From Ancylomarina sp. DW003 (GTDB lineage Bacteria > Bacteroidota > Bacteroidia > Bacteroidales > Marinifilaceae): DNA of 64,000 bases. Under the pieces are notes generated by a model that had not been told where the DNA came from, made no database searches, and saw only the letters and a list, made by a program, of their open reading frames with translations. This document shows, one piece after another, positions 8,257 to 16,423 of the stretch (positions are counted from its first letter, which is position 1; every line of letters starts with the position of its first letter). The position numbers and the translations under genes are program-made. The stretch lies in the NCBI RefSeq assembly GCF_029029505.1, contig NZ_JAKJSD010000022.1, positions 1-64,000 on the forward strand, written 5' to 3'.

Positions 8257-9546
8257 TTATGATTTTGGTATTTTCGGTCTATTCCATCTTTCAACAACTG
8301 ATGCACCAACACTATCGCCCCACACATTAATACTGGTTCTAAACCGATCGAGTAACCAATCAACACTAAGTAGTAAGCCAATTCCTTCAATAGGAAGATT
8401 CACCGCTCTTAAAACAATAACCATAGTGACTAAACCGGCTTCAGGAATACCTGCTGCACCTATGGCGGCCAGTGTTGCAGTTAGAATAACGATTACCTGC
8501 TGCACCCAATTCAAATCAATACCATAGAGTTGAGCAATGAAAATAGCAGCAACCGCCTCGTAAAGGGCTGTTCCGTCCATATTAATGGTTGCACCAAGAG
8601 GTAATACAAAGTTACTCACTTCTTCAGAGACCTTATTTTCTTCGTGTACGCCTTGTAAGGTTAAAGGGAGAGTTGCGGTACTCGATGCCGTAGAAAAAGC
8701 ATTGAGTAGAGCAGTTCCCATTCCTTTTAGGTAGGACCTAATTCTTCGTTTGCCGAAAATTCGGAGTAGGAGACTTAAAAAAAGGAAACCATGTAAGGCT
8801 AAGCCCAATAGAACTGTAAGAGCATATAAACCCAATGACATAAGCTCAGGAATAAAAGCCTTAAATCCTCCTGAATGGGCAATTCGTGCAGCCACCAAAC
8901 CTAAAATTCCTAATGGAGCTAAATACATCACCCAATGAACGAGCTTTAAAATAGCATCGTTCATTACCGATAGTATCTCAATGCTTTTTCTCGCTTTCTT
9001 GCCAAGAGATGAAAGGGCTGCACCAAAGAAAATGGAAAAGAGAATAAGCGGCAGAATATCCATCTTTTCCATGGCTAGGAAAAGGTTATAACCAACTAGA
9101 CCTTGTTGTTCTTTTTCAGGGTTGCCAACAAGCAGCTCTTTTAAAGCCGTTGAAATATCCATATTGGAAAGGTTGCTTTGGTTGGGAAGTTGGCTTATAA
9201 CCAGATCTTGGTTAAGACCAGGTTGAATAATATTGACAAGAATAATACCTATAGTTGCAGCCACGGCAGTGGTAAGCATATAAAAAACTAAGGTTTTACT
9301 CCCGAGTGCCCCTAACTGATGCAGATTTGTAATTCGCGATACACCCACAATCATAGAAAGGACAACAATTGGAACCACCAAAAGCATAAGGACATTTAGA
9401 AAGATATCACCAAATATCTCCAACTTAATTCCCACCGATGGAAAGAAGCCTCCAAGAATAAAACCCAGTACGATTGCTGCAATTATTGCAATAAGTAGAA
9501 TAAGGCTTTCTTTAGAACTTTTAGGCTTTTCAATGGACTGATTCAT
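8257..9546 (-). CDS. Dicarboxylate/amino acid:cation symporter (DAACS, GltP/DctA type)
   Basis: 429-residue inner-membrane transporter with about eight hydrophobic segments and the family signatures: a serine-rich reentrant loop (NAFSTASSTATLPLTL) and the NMDGT sodium/substrate motif in GATINMDGTALYEA, followed by the second hairpin ATLAAIGAAGIPEAG. It imports glutamate/aspartate or C4-dicarboxylates with sodium or protons; substrate cannot be told from sequence alone. It is read in the same direction as bioA, 90 bp upstream of it, so run-on transcription into the biotin genes is possible. The upstream side is insulated by the rluF terminator. Confidence 0.92.
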   Translation of the reverse strand: MNQSIEKPKSSKESLILLIAIIAAIVLGFILGGFFPSVGIKLEIFGDIFLNVLMLLVVPIVVLSMIVGVSRITNLHQLGALGSKTLVFYMLTTAVAATIGIILVNIIQPGLNQDLVISQLPNQSNLSNMDISTALKELLVGNPEKEQQGLVGYNLFLAMEKMDILPLILFSIFFGAALSSLGKKARKSIEILSVMNDAILKLVHWVMYLAPLGILGLVAARIAHSGGFKAFIPELMSLGLYALTVLLGLALHGFLFLSLLLRIFGKRRIRSYLKGMGTALLNAFSTASSTATLPLTLQGVHEENKVSEEVSNFVLPLGATINMDGTALYEAVAAIFIAQLYGIDLNWVQQVIVILTATLAAIGAAGIPEAGLVTMVIVLRAVNLPIEGIGLLLSVDWLLDRFRTSINVWGDSVGASVVERWNRPKIPKS

Positions 9547-9630
9547 TTCGGGAATTTATGAGTTTCCCTTAGAAGTTACGAAATTATGATGAAGAGAAAA
9601 AGTATAGCTTGATAAGCAATAAAAAAGAAA

Positions 9631-9660
9631 ACCTGATAGGTATTCAATATCCTATCAGGT
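9631..9660 (-). terminator. Terminator of rluF
   Basis: Perfect 10-bp stem ACCTGATAGG / CCTATCAGGT with a 10-nt loop, flanked by A-runs on one side and T-runs on the other, so it could work in both directions. It lies just past the rluF stop codon. Confidence 0.9.
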
Positions 9661-9687
9661 TTTTATATGTTTTTACATTAGAGTTTG

Positions 9688-10416
9688 CTATAAAGAAGCT
9701 TCCTCTGTTTTGCTCGAATCTGCAATCAACTCGTTAAGCTTTTTAAGCTCTGGCCCAGTAAATGTGCGATATTTACCTCGTTTTAAACTTCCAAGTTTGA
9801 TATTCATGATACGCACACGCTTCAACTCTCTTACCTCATAATCGAGATAATCGCACATACGGCGTATCTGACGATTTAAGCCTTGTGTTAAAACGATATT
9901 GAAGGTGTAAGGATCGATTTGTTCTACCTTACATTTCTCGGTTACCGTATTGAGAATGGGAATGCCATTTCTCATTTTCTCAACAAAGCTTCGAGTAATA
10001 CGTTTGTTTACTTTAACGACATATTCCTTCTCGTGATTATTCTTTGCACGAAGAATCTTGTTGACAATATCACCATCGTTGGTCATGAAAATTAAACCTT
10101 CACTGGGCTTATCAATTCGTCCAATTGGGAAAATACGTTCGGGATAACCAATATAATCGATAATATTGCCTTTGATGCTGGTATCAGTTGTACAGGTAAT
10201 TCCCACAGGCTTGTTGAAAATCAAATATATATTGCCAACCTCTTTGGTAATCACTTCACCATTTACGGTAATTTGATCTTCGGCTGTAACTTTTTGCCCC
10301 ATTTCTACAGGCTGCCCATTTACTAGTACCTTACCTTCTTCAATTAGTCTATCAGCTGCTCTACGTGAACAATAGCCAGTTTCGGATATGGCTTTATTTA
10401 GTCGTTTTAGTTCCAT
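9688..10416 (-). CDS. rluF: 23S rRNA pseudouridine synthase, RluF type
   Basis: RsuA/RluB/E/F-family pseudouridine synthase: N-terminal S4 RNA-binding domain (about 1-60, with RLNKAISETGYCSRRAADRL) and a catalytic domain containing GRIDKPSEGLIFMTNDGD, where Asp102 is the nucleophile. Near the end are NRQIRRMCDYL and LKRVRIMNIKLG. These match RluF, which modifies U2604 of 23S rRNA, better than RluB or RsuA. Start chosen at 10416 (MELKRLNKAI), 242 residues; the frame extends to 10473 but the added residues are not family-like. Cytosolic, stand-alone, with its own terminator. Confidence 0.88.
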   Translation of the reverse strand: MELKRLNKAISETGYCSRRAADRLIEEGKVLVNGQPVEMGQKVTAEDQITVNGEVITKEVGNIYLIFNKPVGITCTTDTSIKGNIIDYIGYPERIFPIGRIDKPSEGLIFMTNDGDIVNKILRAKNNHEKEYVVKVNKRITRSFVEKMRNGIPILNTVTEKCKVEQIDPYTFNIVLTQGLNRQIRRMCDYLDYEVRELKRVRIMNIKLGSLKRGKYRTFTGPELKKLNELIADSSKTEEASL

Positions 10417-10536
10417 TTCTTTAGTTTCCCTGTAATTTTCTACAAAAAACGGACTATTGTCGCTTCTTTGCAATTAATTCAACAACTATTTCAATTTTAG
10501 ATCTCATTTGTATGGCTTGAAAGGATAGAAAACCAA

Positions 10537-10563
10537 ATGAGCCAGACTTGCTGCCTGACTCAT
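10537..10563 (-). terminator. Probable terminator of the AhpD-like gene
   Basis: Inverted repeat ATGAGCCAG / CTGACTCAT with one mismatch and a 9-nt loop, followed on the minus strand by TTTGGTTTTC. It lies 40 bp past the AhpD-like stop codon. Confidence 0.55.
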
Positions 10564-10602
10564 ATCTATTGAATTTGGTTAATTCCTTAATATTCTGTTT
10601 GA

Positions 10603-11139
10603 TTACTTCAATTCTGGAGCAATAGGAAAATCAATTGCAAAATCAGCTAGGTTGTGAATGTAATTGCTTATGATTTTATCTCCAATTATTACAACCACAT
10701 CAATCATGTTGACTTCCGAATAACCTGCTGCGAAAAATGCATCCTTAGCTTCGTTGCTAACTTGACCTTTATTTTCTGTAACTAATAAAGTGAATTTGGC
10801 CAATGCATCTAGTTTGGCATCAAAAGAAGCTGTTCCTTTTCTGATTTCAAGAATTTGATCTTCGCTGAAACCATTCATCCCACCTAATACAGTGTGCGCC
10901 GATTGACAGTATCGACAGCCATTAAATTGACTTACCACCAAATTAATGACTTCTCTTTCTTTAGCTCTTAGTGTGCTTTTTCGATTTTGAAGAGCCAAAT
11001 AATCAGCTAATGCTGTGTCGTTTTTTGCAAAGTAAGCATATAGATTGGGAACAAAACCTAATCCTTTTTCCAGTTGATCAAAAATAGCTTGATTGTTAGC
11101 TGTTACTTCATTTCGAGTTGGTACGTTAAATTGTGTCAT
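10603..11139 (-). CDS. Carboxymuconolactone decarboxylase/AhpD-family peroxidase-like protein
   Basis: 178 residues from the preferred start MTQFNVPTR (the frame extends to 11181 without family-like sequence). The signature is GCRYCQSAH with Cys75, Cys78 and His82, the CxxC-x3-H redox centre of AhpD/CMD proteins; the surrounding helices (VINLVVSQFNGC, TLLVTENKG) fit the all-helical fold. Members reduce peroxides or peroxiredoxins as thiol-dependent enzymes. It lies downstream of an AraC regulator on the same strand (about 140 bp apart), which could control it. Substrate unknown. Cytosolic. Confidence 0.88.
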   Translation of the reverse strand: MTQFNVPTRNEVTANNQAIFDQLEKGLGFVPNLYAYFAKNDTALADYLALQNRKSTLRAKEREVINLVVSQFNGCRYCQSAHTVLGGMNGFSEDQILEIRKGTASFDAKLDALAKFTLLVTENKGQVSNEAKDAFFAAGYSEVNMIDVVVIIGDKIISNYIHNLADFAIDFPIAPELK

Positions 11140-11282
11140 TGTCCTATGTTTTAAATTATTAATATCTAATTGACAATGCAAATATGGAGCAAAAGAAGAG
11201 GGCTGTGTTAGACTGATTTTCCCGATGCTTTAACGATTTTTCCCATTCCTGTTTTTTTAGGACTACCTAGAAGATATTTTTA

Positions 11283-12104
11283 CTAGGCTTCACGAAAATC
11301 GGAAGGGGATTCGCCTTCTTGTTTTTTGAAGAAGCGAGAGAATGACTGGATATCTTCGTATCCAATCTCGTAGGCAATTTCAGAAATGCTCTTATCTGTA
11401 TACCGAAGAAGTCTTCGAGCTTCGAGCATGATTCTGGACTGAATAAATTGCGAAGGTGTTTTGTTTCCGGTTTTCTTAAATAGGTTCGCTAGAGTTTTAG
11501 GCGATTTATAAAGCAATAGTGCATATTCTTCGACACTATGTTTCGTTCTAAAGTGCTGTTCAACGAGGAAGTTAAATTCACGAATCAGATCTATTTGCTT
11601 CTCTTCAATTTGTTGATAATCCAATTGGTTTTTATAAATACGTGTGCATAGAATAAGGATTCTTTTAAGCATCATTTGCAACATTTCCAGTTGTAAATTA
11701 TCTTTTGAAACCATTTCCAAGAGCAGCATTTTCCAAACCGCTTGTAATATTTCAATGTCAGCGGGTTTGAGATTAAGAATCGGTAGGCTCGACGAACCAT
11801 AGAAAAGCACACCTTTACACCCTACTTCGCTATCATGGTCGACAATGCAAAAGAAGGGCTTATTGAAACGCAAGAGTTTTAATTTCCCCATTTGCTTTAT
11901 TTCAATCTGATGAAAATCTGTTAAGGAAATGATCTGATTATTCTCAAAGCTATAATCTATAGCATCGATATTTAAATGTGTTTGATCATCCTCAAACCAA
12001 AGAAGAGAGAGAACAGAGTCTTGTTTAGTTTTTAGAATATCACAATTGTTACTATCTAAGTTACATACCTCAAAGTACTCATTTGTATGGCCTAAGTATT
12101 TCAT
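11283..12104 (-). CDS. AraC-family transcriptional regulator
   Basis: 273 residues. The C-terminal 100 residues form the paired helix-turn-helix DNA-binding domain: VEEYALLLYKSPKTLANLFK is the first HTH and SISEIAYEIGYEDIQSFSRF the second, ending with the usual FKKQEGESPSDFR. The N-terminal part is a cupin-like beta-rich sensor domain with no recognised ligand. This resembles regulators paired with AhpD/CMD or redox genes, and an AhpD-like gene follows on the same strand. Likely autoregulated or controlling that gene; the 313-bp upstream gap holds its promoter. Confidence 0.9.
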   Translation of the reverse strand: MKYLGHTNEYFEVCNLDSNNCDILKTKQDSVLSLLWFEDDQTHLNIDAIDYSFENNQIISLTDFHQIEIKQMGKLKLLRFNKPFFCIVDHDSEVGCKGVLFYGSSSLPILNLKPADIEILQAVWKMLLLEMVSKDNLQLEMLQMMLKRILILCTRIYKNQLDYQQIEEKQIDLIREFNFLVEQHFRTKHSVEEYALLLYKSPKTLANLFKKTGNKTPSQFIQSRIMLEARRLLRYTDKSISEIAYEIGYEDIQSFSRFFKKQEGESPSDFREA

Positions 12105-12417
12105 ATTTGTCCGAACTAATTATTTTCAATACTCGTGAAGATAGTAATAGTTTTAAATAAACATCTCAGAAAAGAATATCCAGGTTTTTGAGTGCAAATA
12201 AGTCTTTAAATGATTAACTTATGTAGATCTAAGTTTTCATTAATATCAATTTAATTTCGAAACAAGCTTTATTAAAATGAAATGATTTTTAGCTAGATCA
12301 AGGCAAAAAAGTAAGAGATAGCCGAGTTACCTTGAATCTTTTTTAACGAAGATATAGCTGAAAAGAAACATTTTATAAAATTGAATTTGAAGTTAATTTG
12401 ATATAAAAAGTTATGCT
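12105..12417. other. Divergent intergenic region, AraC gene and unknown exported protein
   Basis: 313 bp, strongly AT-rich, between the minus-strand AraC gene and a plus-strand gene. It must contain both promoters, but I see no convincing palindrome, hairpin or small gene in it. Confidence 0.4.
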
Positions 12418-12936
12418 ATGAAAAACAAACTTGGTTTATTTATCTACTTAATGGTATTTGTTATTATAGTGGCAGGTGCACAAAATAATTTTGCTCATAA
12501 AATTGATAATAATTTAAATGACTACGAAGTTGAAGATGAGTTTGATGAGGATTTTAATGCTTTAAGCTATTCCTTCGAAAAGTTTGAAGATGAGGTTAAT
12601 GTTCTGCATTATCAGAATTATAAAAAGCAAATGTGCATATCAGAGGAAGGTCAGTATATCACCGCCTTTATGCAGGGAATGGATGATCGTTTTCTTATCG
12701 TTGCAATGTCAAATCAAGGTTTTCAGACTGAAATAAAGAATTCAAAATATGAACATTTCATCTATAAAGGAAAAGAGTATTATTTCGGGAAAATATGGAA
12801 TGAAGAAAAAGGGAAATATGCAGATCATATCCTTCTTTTGGAATGCCCTCAATACAATATTGTAATTTCTATAATGAGTCCGATGAGTTTATCCAAAGAG
12901 AATTTATTGGGTATAGTCAGTCAGCTACATTTCTAA
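12418..12936 (+). CDS. Unknown exported protein
   Basis: 172 residues with an N-terminal hydrophobic signal (KLGLFIYLMVFVIIVAGAQ) that fits cleavage near residue 22. An acidic linker (YEVEDEFDEDFNAL) follows, then a domain of about 110 residues with alternating strands, including KQMCISEEGQYITAFMQG and HILLLECPQYNIVISIMSP. Two cysteines (about 78 and 143) could pair in the periplasm. I do not recognise the family. The next gene starts 86 bp later on the same strand but is unrelated in type. Confidence 0.7.
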   Translation: MKNKLGLFIYLMVFVIIVAGAQNNFAHKIDNNLNDYEVEDEFDEDFNALSYSFEKFEDEVNVLHYQNYKKQMCISEEGQYITAFMQGMDDRFLIVAMSNQGFQTEIKNSKYEHFIYKGKEYYFGKIWNEEKGKYADHILLLECPQYNIVISIMSPMSLSKENLLGIVSQLHF

Positions 12937-13022
12937 GATTAACATTTGCTTAACTATTTAAAATATTCATCAGCTTTTAATTTTACTATTTTGTATTTCA
13001 GAATAAATTAAAACGTGAAAAG

Positions 13023-13556
13023 ATGTCGATAATAAATTTTGGAGAGAATGTAAAAGGAATCCGTTATAGAGTTTTGAATGAGAGAGAAGTTCGTGCAAGT
13101 GCAGGTATCATGTTTATTATGGGCTTAGTTGCTGTAATTGCAGGTATTTTCTTTCAAAATTATAAGCCAATACCATATGTGTCTGGTTTTATGATGCTCA
13201 GTTTTCTAGTAAGCGTATTTTTGAATCCTAAATATGCTCCTTCTAATATTATTGCCCGACTTATTGTAAGCAGACAGGAGCCTATATATATAGGAGCTAT
13301 ACAAAAAAGATTTGCCTGGAGCTTAGCTCTTGCAATTTCTTCAGTGGTGTTCTTTATGTCTATCCCTTTACAAAGCGATCCTGCATTGTTTGAATCCGTT
13401 TGTATGCTGTGTCTAATATGTATGATTTTAATGTTTATCGAAACAGCATTTGGGATCTGCGCTGGTTGTCAGATTTACTTCCTGGCTTTAAGAATGAAAT
13501 TAATGAAACAACCAGAAGTTAAACCAAACTGTATGGGAAATTCTTGTGAAGTATAA
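13023..13556 (+). CDS. DUF4395-family integral membrane protein
   Basis: 177 residues with four hydrophobic helices (about 26-46, 50-66, 93-115 and 121-145). The closing segment AFGICAGCQIYFLALRMKLMK with paired cysteines, plus NCMGNSCEV at the very end, is typical of the DUF4395 family. Such proteins are often found near rhodanese/thioredoxin or sulfur-handling genes and have no assigned function. The intramembrane cysteines suggest a redox or metal-linked role (inference). Located in the inner membrane. Confidence 0.75.
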   Translation: MSIINFGENVKGIRYRVLNEREVRASAGIMFIMGLVAVIAGIFFQNYKPIPYVSGFMMLSFLVSVFLNPKYAPSNIIARLIVSRQEPIYIGAIQKRFAWSLALAISSVVFFMSIPLQSDPALFESVCMLCLICMILMFIETAFGICAGCQIYFLALRMKLMKQPEVKPNCMGNSCEV

Positions 13557-13617
13557 GTAATTAAAAGCCAGAAACTGTATTCTAAAAAACACTTTTAAAT
13601 CAAGCTTTAATTTATAT

Positions 13618-14475
13618 ATGAGAAAGATATTATTCCTCTCCCTTATATGCTTTGCTTTTATCAATGGTAATCCAGCCTATCGAATTTTTAAAGAGAATGG
13701 TAAGCCTATTCGTTATCAGAAAATGATAAAGCAAATAAGCAATGCAGATATTGTGCTGTTTGGAGAGCTGCATAACAATCCTATCGCGCATTGGTTGGAG
13801 TTACAAGTCACCAAAGACCTGCATGAACAAAGGGGTGAGAATTTGGTGTTAGGAGCGGAGATGTTTGAGGTGGATAATCAAGAATTTTTGAGCGCTTATT
13901 TGGAAGGAGAGATATCGGAAGAAGCATTTATGGATTCTACACGTTTGTGGAAAAACTACAATACTGATTATAAACCATTGGTTGAGTTTGCTAAGAAGAA
14001 TCAATTGCATTTTGTAGCCAGTAATATTCCAAGACGATATGCATCACAGGTATTTAAGGGAGGCTTTGAAGTTTTGGATAAATTGAGTGATGAAGAGAAA
14101 GCCTGGATTACACCTTTGCCAGTTGCTTATGATCCAGAATTGCCAGGATATAAATCAATGAAGAAAATGGGCATGCATATGAGCGCCGATAAGCTGGAGA
14201 ATTTTCCCAAAGCACAAGCCATAAAAGATGCAACTATGGCTCACGTTATTCTAAGTAACCTTAAGTCCGGACAGCAGTTTCTTCATTATAATGGCGCTTA
14301 TCATTCGAACAATTACGAAGGTATCGTTTGGTATTTGAAACAAGCCAATCCAAACTTGAAAATTGCAACCATTTATACAGCTACAGCTAATCAAGTTAGA
14401 AAGATGGATAAAGATCTTAAGGGAAAGAATAACTATGTTATTGTTGTTCGTGAGGATATGACCAAGACATATTAG
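13618..14475 (+). CDS. ChaN-like lipoprotein-family protein (haem-binding uptake, Tiki superfamily)
   Basis: 285 residues with a signal peptide (MRKILFLSLICFAFINGNPA). The conserved core begins ADIVLFGELHNNPIAHWLEL, the E-x-H-x-N motif of the ChaN/Tiki fold; later LVLGAEMFEVDNQ and QQFLHYNGAYHSNNYEGIVWYL supply further conserved Glu/His positions. ChaN binds haem dimers at the outer membrane, and other Tiki members are metal-dependent proteases. Either role is possible here. No lipobox cysteine is present, so it is probably periplasmic. Last gene before a convergent terminator. Confidence 0.83.
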   Translation: MRKILFLSLICFAFINGNPAYRIFKENGKPIRYQKMIKQISNADIVLFGELHNNPIAHWLELQVTKDLHEQRGENLVLGAEMFEVDNQEFLSAYLEGEISEEAFMDSTRLWKNYNTDYKPLVEFAKKNQLHFVASNIPRRYASQVFKGGFEVLDKLSDEEKAWITPLPVAYDPELPGYKSMKKMGMHMSADKLENFPKAQAIKDATMAHVILSNLKSGQQFLHYNGAYHSNNYEGIVWYLKQANPNLKIATIYTATANQVRKMDKDLKGKNNYVIVVREDMTKTY

Positions 14476-14491
14476 TCTCTAAGAATATAAA

Positions 14492-14523
14492 AACAGGAAC
14501 AGAGGTTAAATACTGTTCCTGTT
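14492..14523 (-). terminator. Terminator between convergent genes
   Basis: Perfect 11-bp stem AACAGGAACAG / CTGTTCCTGTT, 10-nt loop. The minus-strand exit is T-rich, so it serves the YdhR/nitroreductase operon best, and may also stop the plus-strand ChaN-like transcript. Confidence 0.85.
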
Positions 14524-14540
14524 GATAATGTATTGTGATT

Positions 14541-14840
14541 TTATAAGCTTTTATTGATTGCTGATAGTTGTTCGTTAATTTCGAACACACGTCCCCTTAT
14601 ATCAGTATAACCCATTTCTGATAGTCTTGACGAGTGCATTGCTAAATATTGCTCTGCGTTTGCTCTGGTATCAAATTTGTAAACACCACCTGCTGTTTTT
14701 TCTTTTTCATCTTGAGTCCAGTACTTCCAAATAAAGCCTGATTCTTCGTTAATACTCTTTGCTAATCCTTCTAACATTGCTGCCATCTCTTTACCGAATG
14801 GTCCGTTATGAGGGAAGTCTACATACATTATTACTGCCAT
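14541..14840 (-). CDS. YdhR-family putative mono-oxygenase
   Basis: 99 residues, a ferredoxin-like alpha/beta-barrel dimer of the YdhR family. Characteristic stretches are MYVDFPHNGPFGKEMAAML and SGFIWKYWTQDEKEKTAGGVYKF, with RANAEQYLAMHSSRL following. Members resemble antibiotic-biosynthesis mono-oxygenases and are linked to small aromatic or quinone turnover, but the reaction is unknown. It is the last gene of a three-gene operon (membrane protein, nitroreductase, YdhR) under the divergent HxlR regulator. Cytosolic. Confidence 0.88.
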   Translation of the reverse strand: MAVIMYVDFPHNGPFGKEMAAMLEGLAKSINEESGFIWKYWTQDEKEKTAGGVYKFDTRANAEQYLAMHSSRLSEMGYTDIRGRVFEINEQLSAINKSL

Positions 14841-14884
14841 GATTTCTATTCTTAATTATTAGATAATTTATTGTTGATGGAGTT

Positions 14885-15463
14885 TTAAAATCCTAACCAC
14901 TGTGTTTTTGAATTGGAATTTGATCTTGGTGAAGTCGGTGCTGCTGTATCAGGATATCCAATTGGAATGATACCTACTATTAACCTATCTTCCGATAAGT
15001 TTAGTATTTCCTTAACTTTCTGAGATTGATTTAAATTACTACCGACCCATACTGTTCCTAAACCTTCAGCATGTGCCTGAAGAAGAATATTCTGAATTGC
15101 TGCAGAACTGCTTTTTAAGGCTTGTCCTTTTTTAATGTCATCTTCCAGGTTTGGATAAGTAACTATAATATGAATGGGAGCACCTCCCAAATCTTTGGCA
15201 TATTCCAACATGATTCGCTTCTTATCCTCAGGAATATAGCTTGCCTTAGGGATGTATTCCTTCGAAAAATTATAAAATTCTCTGCAGATACTTTTTCTAT
15301 ATTCGCCTTTGATTACAATAAATTCCCAAGGTTGACTATTTCCATTTGAAGGAGCCATATTGCCAGCTTGAAGTACATTTCGAATTAGTTCGACATTAGG
15401 TTCAGTTGATTTGTATTTTCTAATGGTTCTTCTGTTTTGGATCACATCTAGAATTTCACTCAT
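14885..15463 (-). CDS. Nitroreductase-family FMN-dependent oxidoreductase
   Basis: 192 residues, normal size for the family. The N-terminal motif IQNRRTIRKYKSTEP holds the FMN-binding arginines, followed by NMAPSNGNSQPWEFIVI, and the distal block AAIQNILLQAHAEGLGTVWVGS, all diagnostic. These FMN flavoenzymes reduce nitroaromatics, quinones or similar electrophiles with NAD(P)H. Pairing with an HxlR regulator and a YdhR-type protein points to an inducible response to electrophiles or quinones (inference). Separated by 44 bp from the next gene and 10 bp from the previous one. Confidence 0.93.
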   Translation of the reverse strand: MSEILDVIQNRRTIRKYKSTEPNVELIRNVLQAGNMAPSNGNSQPWEFIVIKGEYRKSICREFYNFSKEYIPKASYIPEDKKRIMLEYAKDLGGAPIHIIVTYPNLEDDIKKGQALKSSSAAIQNILLQAHAEGLGTVWVGSNLNQSQKVKEILNLSEDRLIVGIIPIGYPDTAAPTSPRSNSNSKTQWLGF

Positions 15464-15473
15464 ATCTTTTTAA

Positions 15474-15860
15474 TTATTGATTATCTTTTAATTTAAAATA
15501 GCTTAGAACAGATAGGACTAAGAAAAATATGGGGTCAGACCATCCGAAACCTGTGAAAATCTGACTTAGACATGCATATAAAGTGATAATTAGCCCCAGG
15601 ATATTAGTCCAGAGCAGACCTTTAAATAATTTCTGAGCAAGAATGCTTTTGTTCTCTATATCACGAAATAGGAAACTAATGGTAGCAATTCCACCCAAGA
15701 AGATACTATTGTGTTGTGATAAGAAAACAGCGTATTGGTCGTTTAACTGGACGCCATAACTTGGCCATAATAAATTGGGACAGAAGAAGAGTCCAATTCC
15801 AAAAATGGCATAAATACTACTGTGTATTAATAAAAAGTGACGGTTACTGATTTTTTTCAT
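15474..15860 (-). CDS. Small four-helix membrane protein, first gene of the nitroreductase operon
   Basis: 128 residues with four predicted membrane helices (about 9-27, 50-66, 78-99 and 105-122), short loops and a basic N-terminus. No catalytic motif is visible. It resembles small DUF membrane proteins of the DoxX/DUF4345-like size class, but I cannot name the family. It precedes the nitroreductase gene by 10 bp and shares the regulated promoter region that faces the HxlR gene. Role unknown. Confidence 0.75.
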   Translation of the reverse strand: MKKISNRHFLLIHSSIYAIFGIGLFFCPNLLWPSYGVQLNDQYAVFLSQHNSIFLGGIATISFLFRDIENKSILAQKLFKGLLWTNILGLIITLYACLSQIFTGFGWSDPIFFLVLSVLSYFKLKDNQ

Positions 15861-15886
15861 TTTGACTAAAATTTTAATTTCTGTGA

Positions 15887-15957
15887 CAAAGTTAAAGTCA
15901 AATAGTATACTTTTGCTATGTATTTCCCTTTGGAAACTAGTTACCTTAAGGAAACTA
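15887..15957. promoter_or_regulatory. Divergent control region with tandem palindromic operators
   Basis: Two adjacent imperfect palindromes, TTTCC-CTTT-GGAAA (15923-15936) and AGTTACCTTAAGGAAACT (15939-15956), share the right half GGAAACTA with 18-bp periodicity. HxlR-family dimers usually bind such sites. Candidate Bacteroidota -7 boxes (TAnnTTTG) point both ways: TACTTTTG at 15908-15915 for the HxlR gene and TAACTTTG (minus strand, 15887-15894) for the nitroreductase operon. No clear -33 element was found, so the promoter calls are weak; the operators are better supported. Confidence 0.55.
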
Positions 15958-15975
15958 TAATAATAGAATTGCGGG

Positions 15976-16356
15976 ATGGAAAAGAAAAACGATTCAATAT
16001 TATCAGAAGAATGTCAAGTGCAGATAAGAGCACTTACCGACACTATGGAACTTTTGTCAGGTAAATGGAAATTGATAATACTGGGCACATTGCTGCGTAA
16101 TGGGACTATGCGATTTATGGAACTGAAACGTACTTTGAATGGTATAGCACCTAAAAAATTATCGAAAGATTTACAGGACCTGGAGTTGAATCAACTGGTT
16201 AAAAGAGAAGTGATGAATACAAAACCTATAACTGTAGAGTATTCTATAACTGAGCATGGAAGAACTCTGGATAATTTAATAGGGGAGGTAATTGATTGGG
16301 GATTGATTCATCGTAAGGAGATTGTTAAGCCTAAGAATGCATCTACCGTTGACTAG
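15976..16356 (+). CDS. HxlR-family transcriptional regulator
   Basis: 126 residues with the winged-helix HxlR fold: ECQVQIRALTDTMELLSGKWKLIILGTLL is the family signature start (Cys of the HxlR redox-sensing type at about 12), then RFMELKRTLNGIAPKKLSKDLQDLE is the recognition region and YSITEHGRTLDNLIGEVIDWG the wing and dimer helix. Many members sense electrophiles through the N-terminal cysteine. It is divergent from the membrane protein/nitroreductase/YdhR operon and very likely controls it and itself through the tandem palindromes between them. Confidence 0.92.
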   Translation: MEKKNDSILSEECQVQIRALTDTMELLSGKWKLIILGTLLRNGTMRFMELKRTLNGIAPKKLSKDLQDLELNQLVKREVMNTKPITVEYSITEHGRTLDNLIGEVIDWGLIHRKEIVKPKNASTVD

Positions 16357-16369
16357 AAAGTAATATATA

Positions 16370-16399
16370 AATCCCAATTGTTGTGAAACAATTGGGATT
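16370..16399. terminator. Bidirectional terminator between HxlR gene and lipoprotein operon
   Basis: Perfect 13-bp stem AATCCCAATTGTT / AACAATTGGGATT with a GTGA loop, between convergent genes; usable in both directions. Confidence 0.88.
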
Positions 16400-16423
16400 A
16401 TTGGTTCTAACTTAATGAACAAG

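Noticed and set aside
8129-8527. Long plus-strand frame opposite the symporter gene
   Set aside because: Shadow of the clearly coding minus-strand gene.
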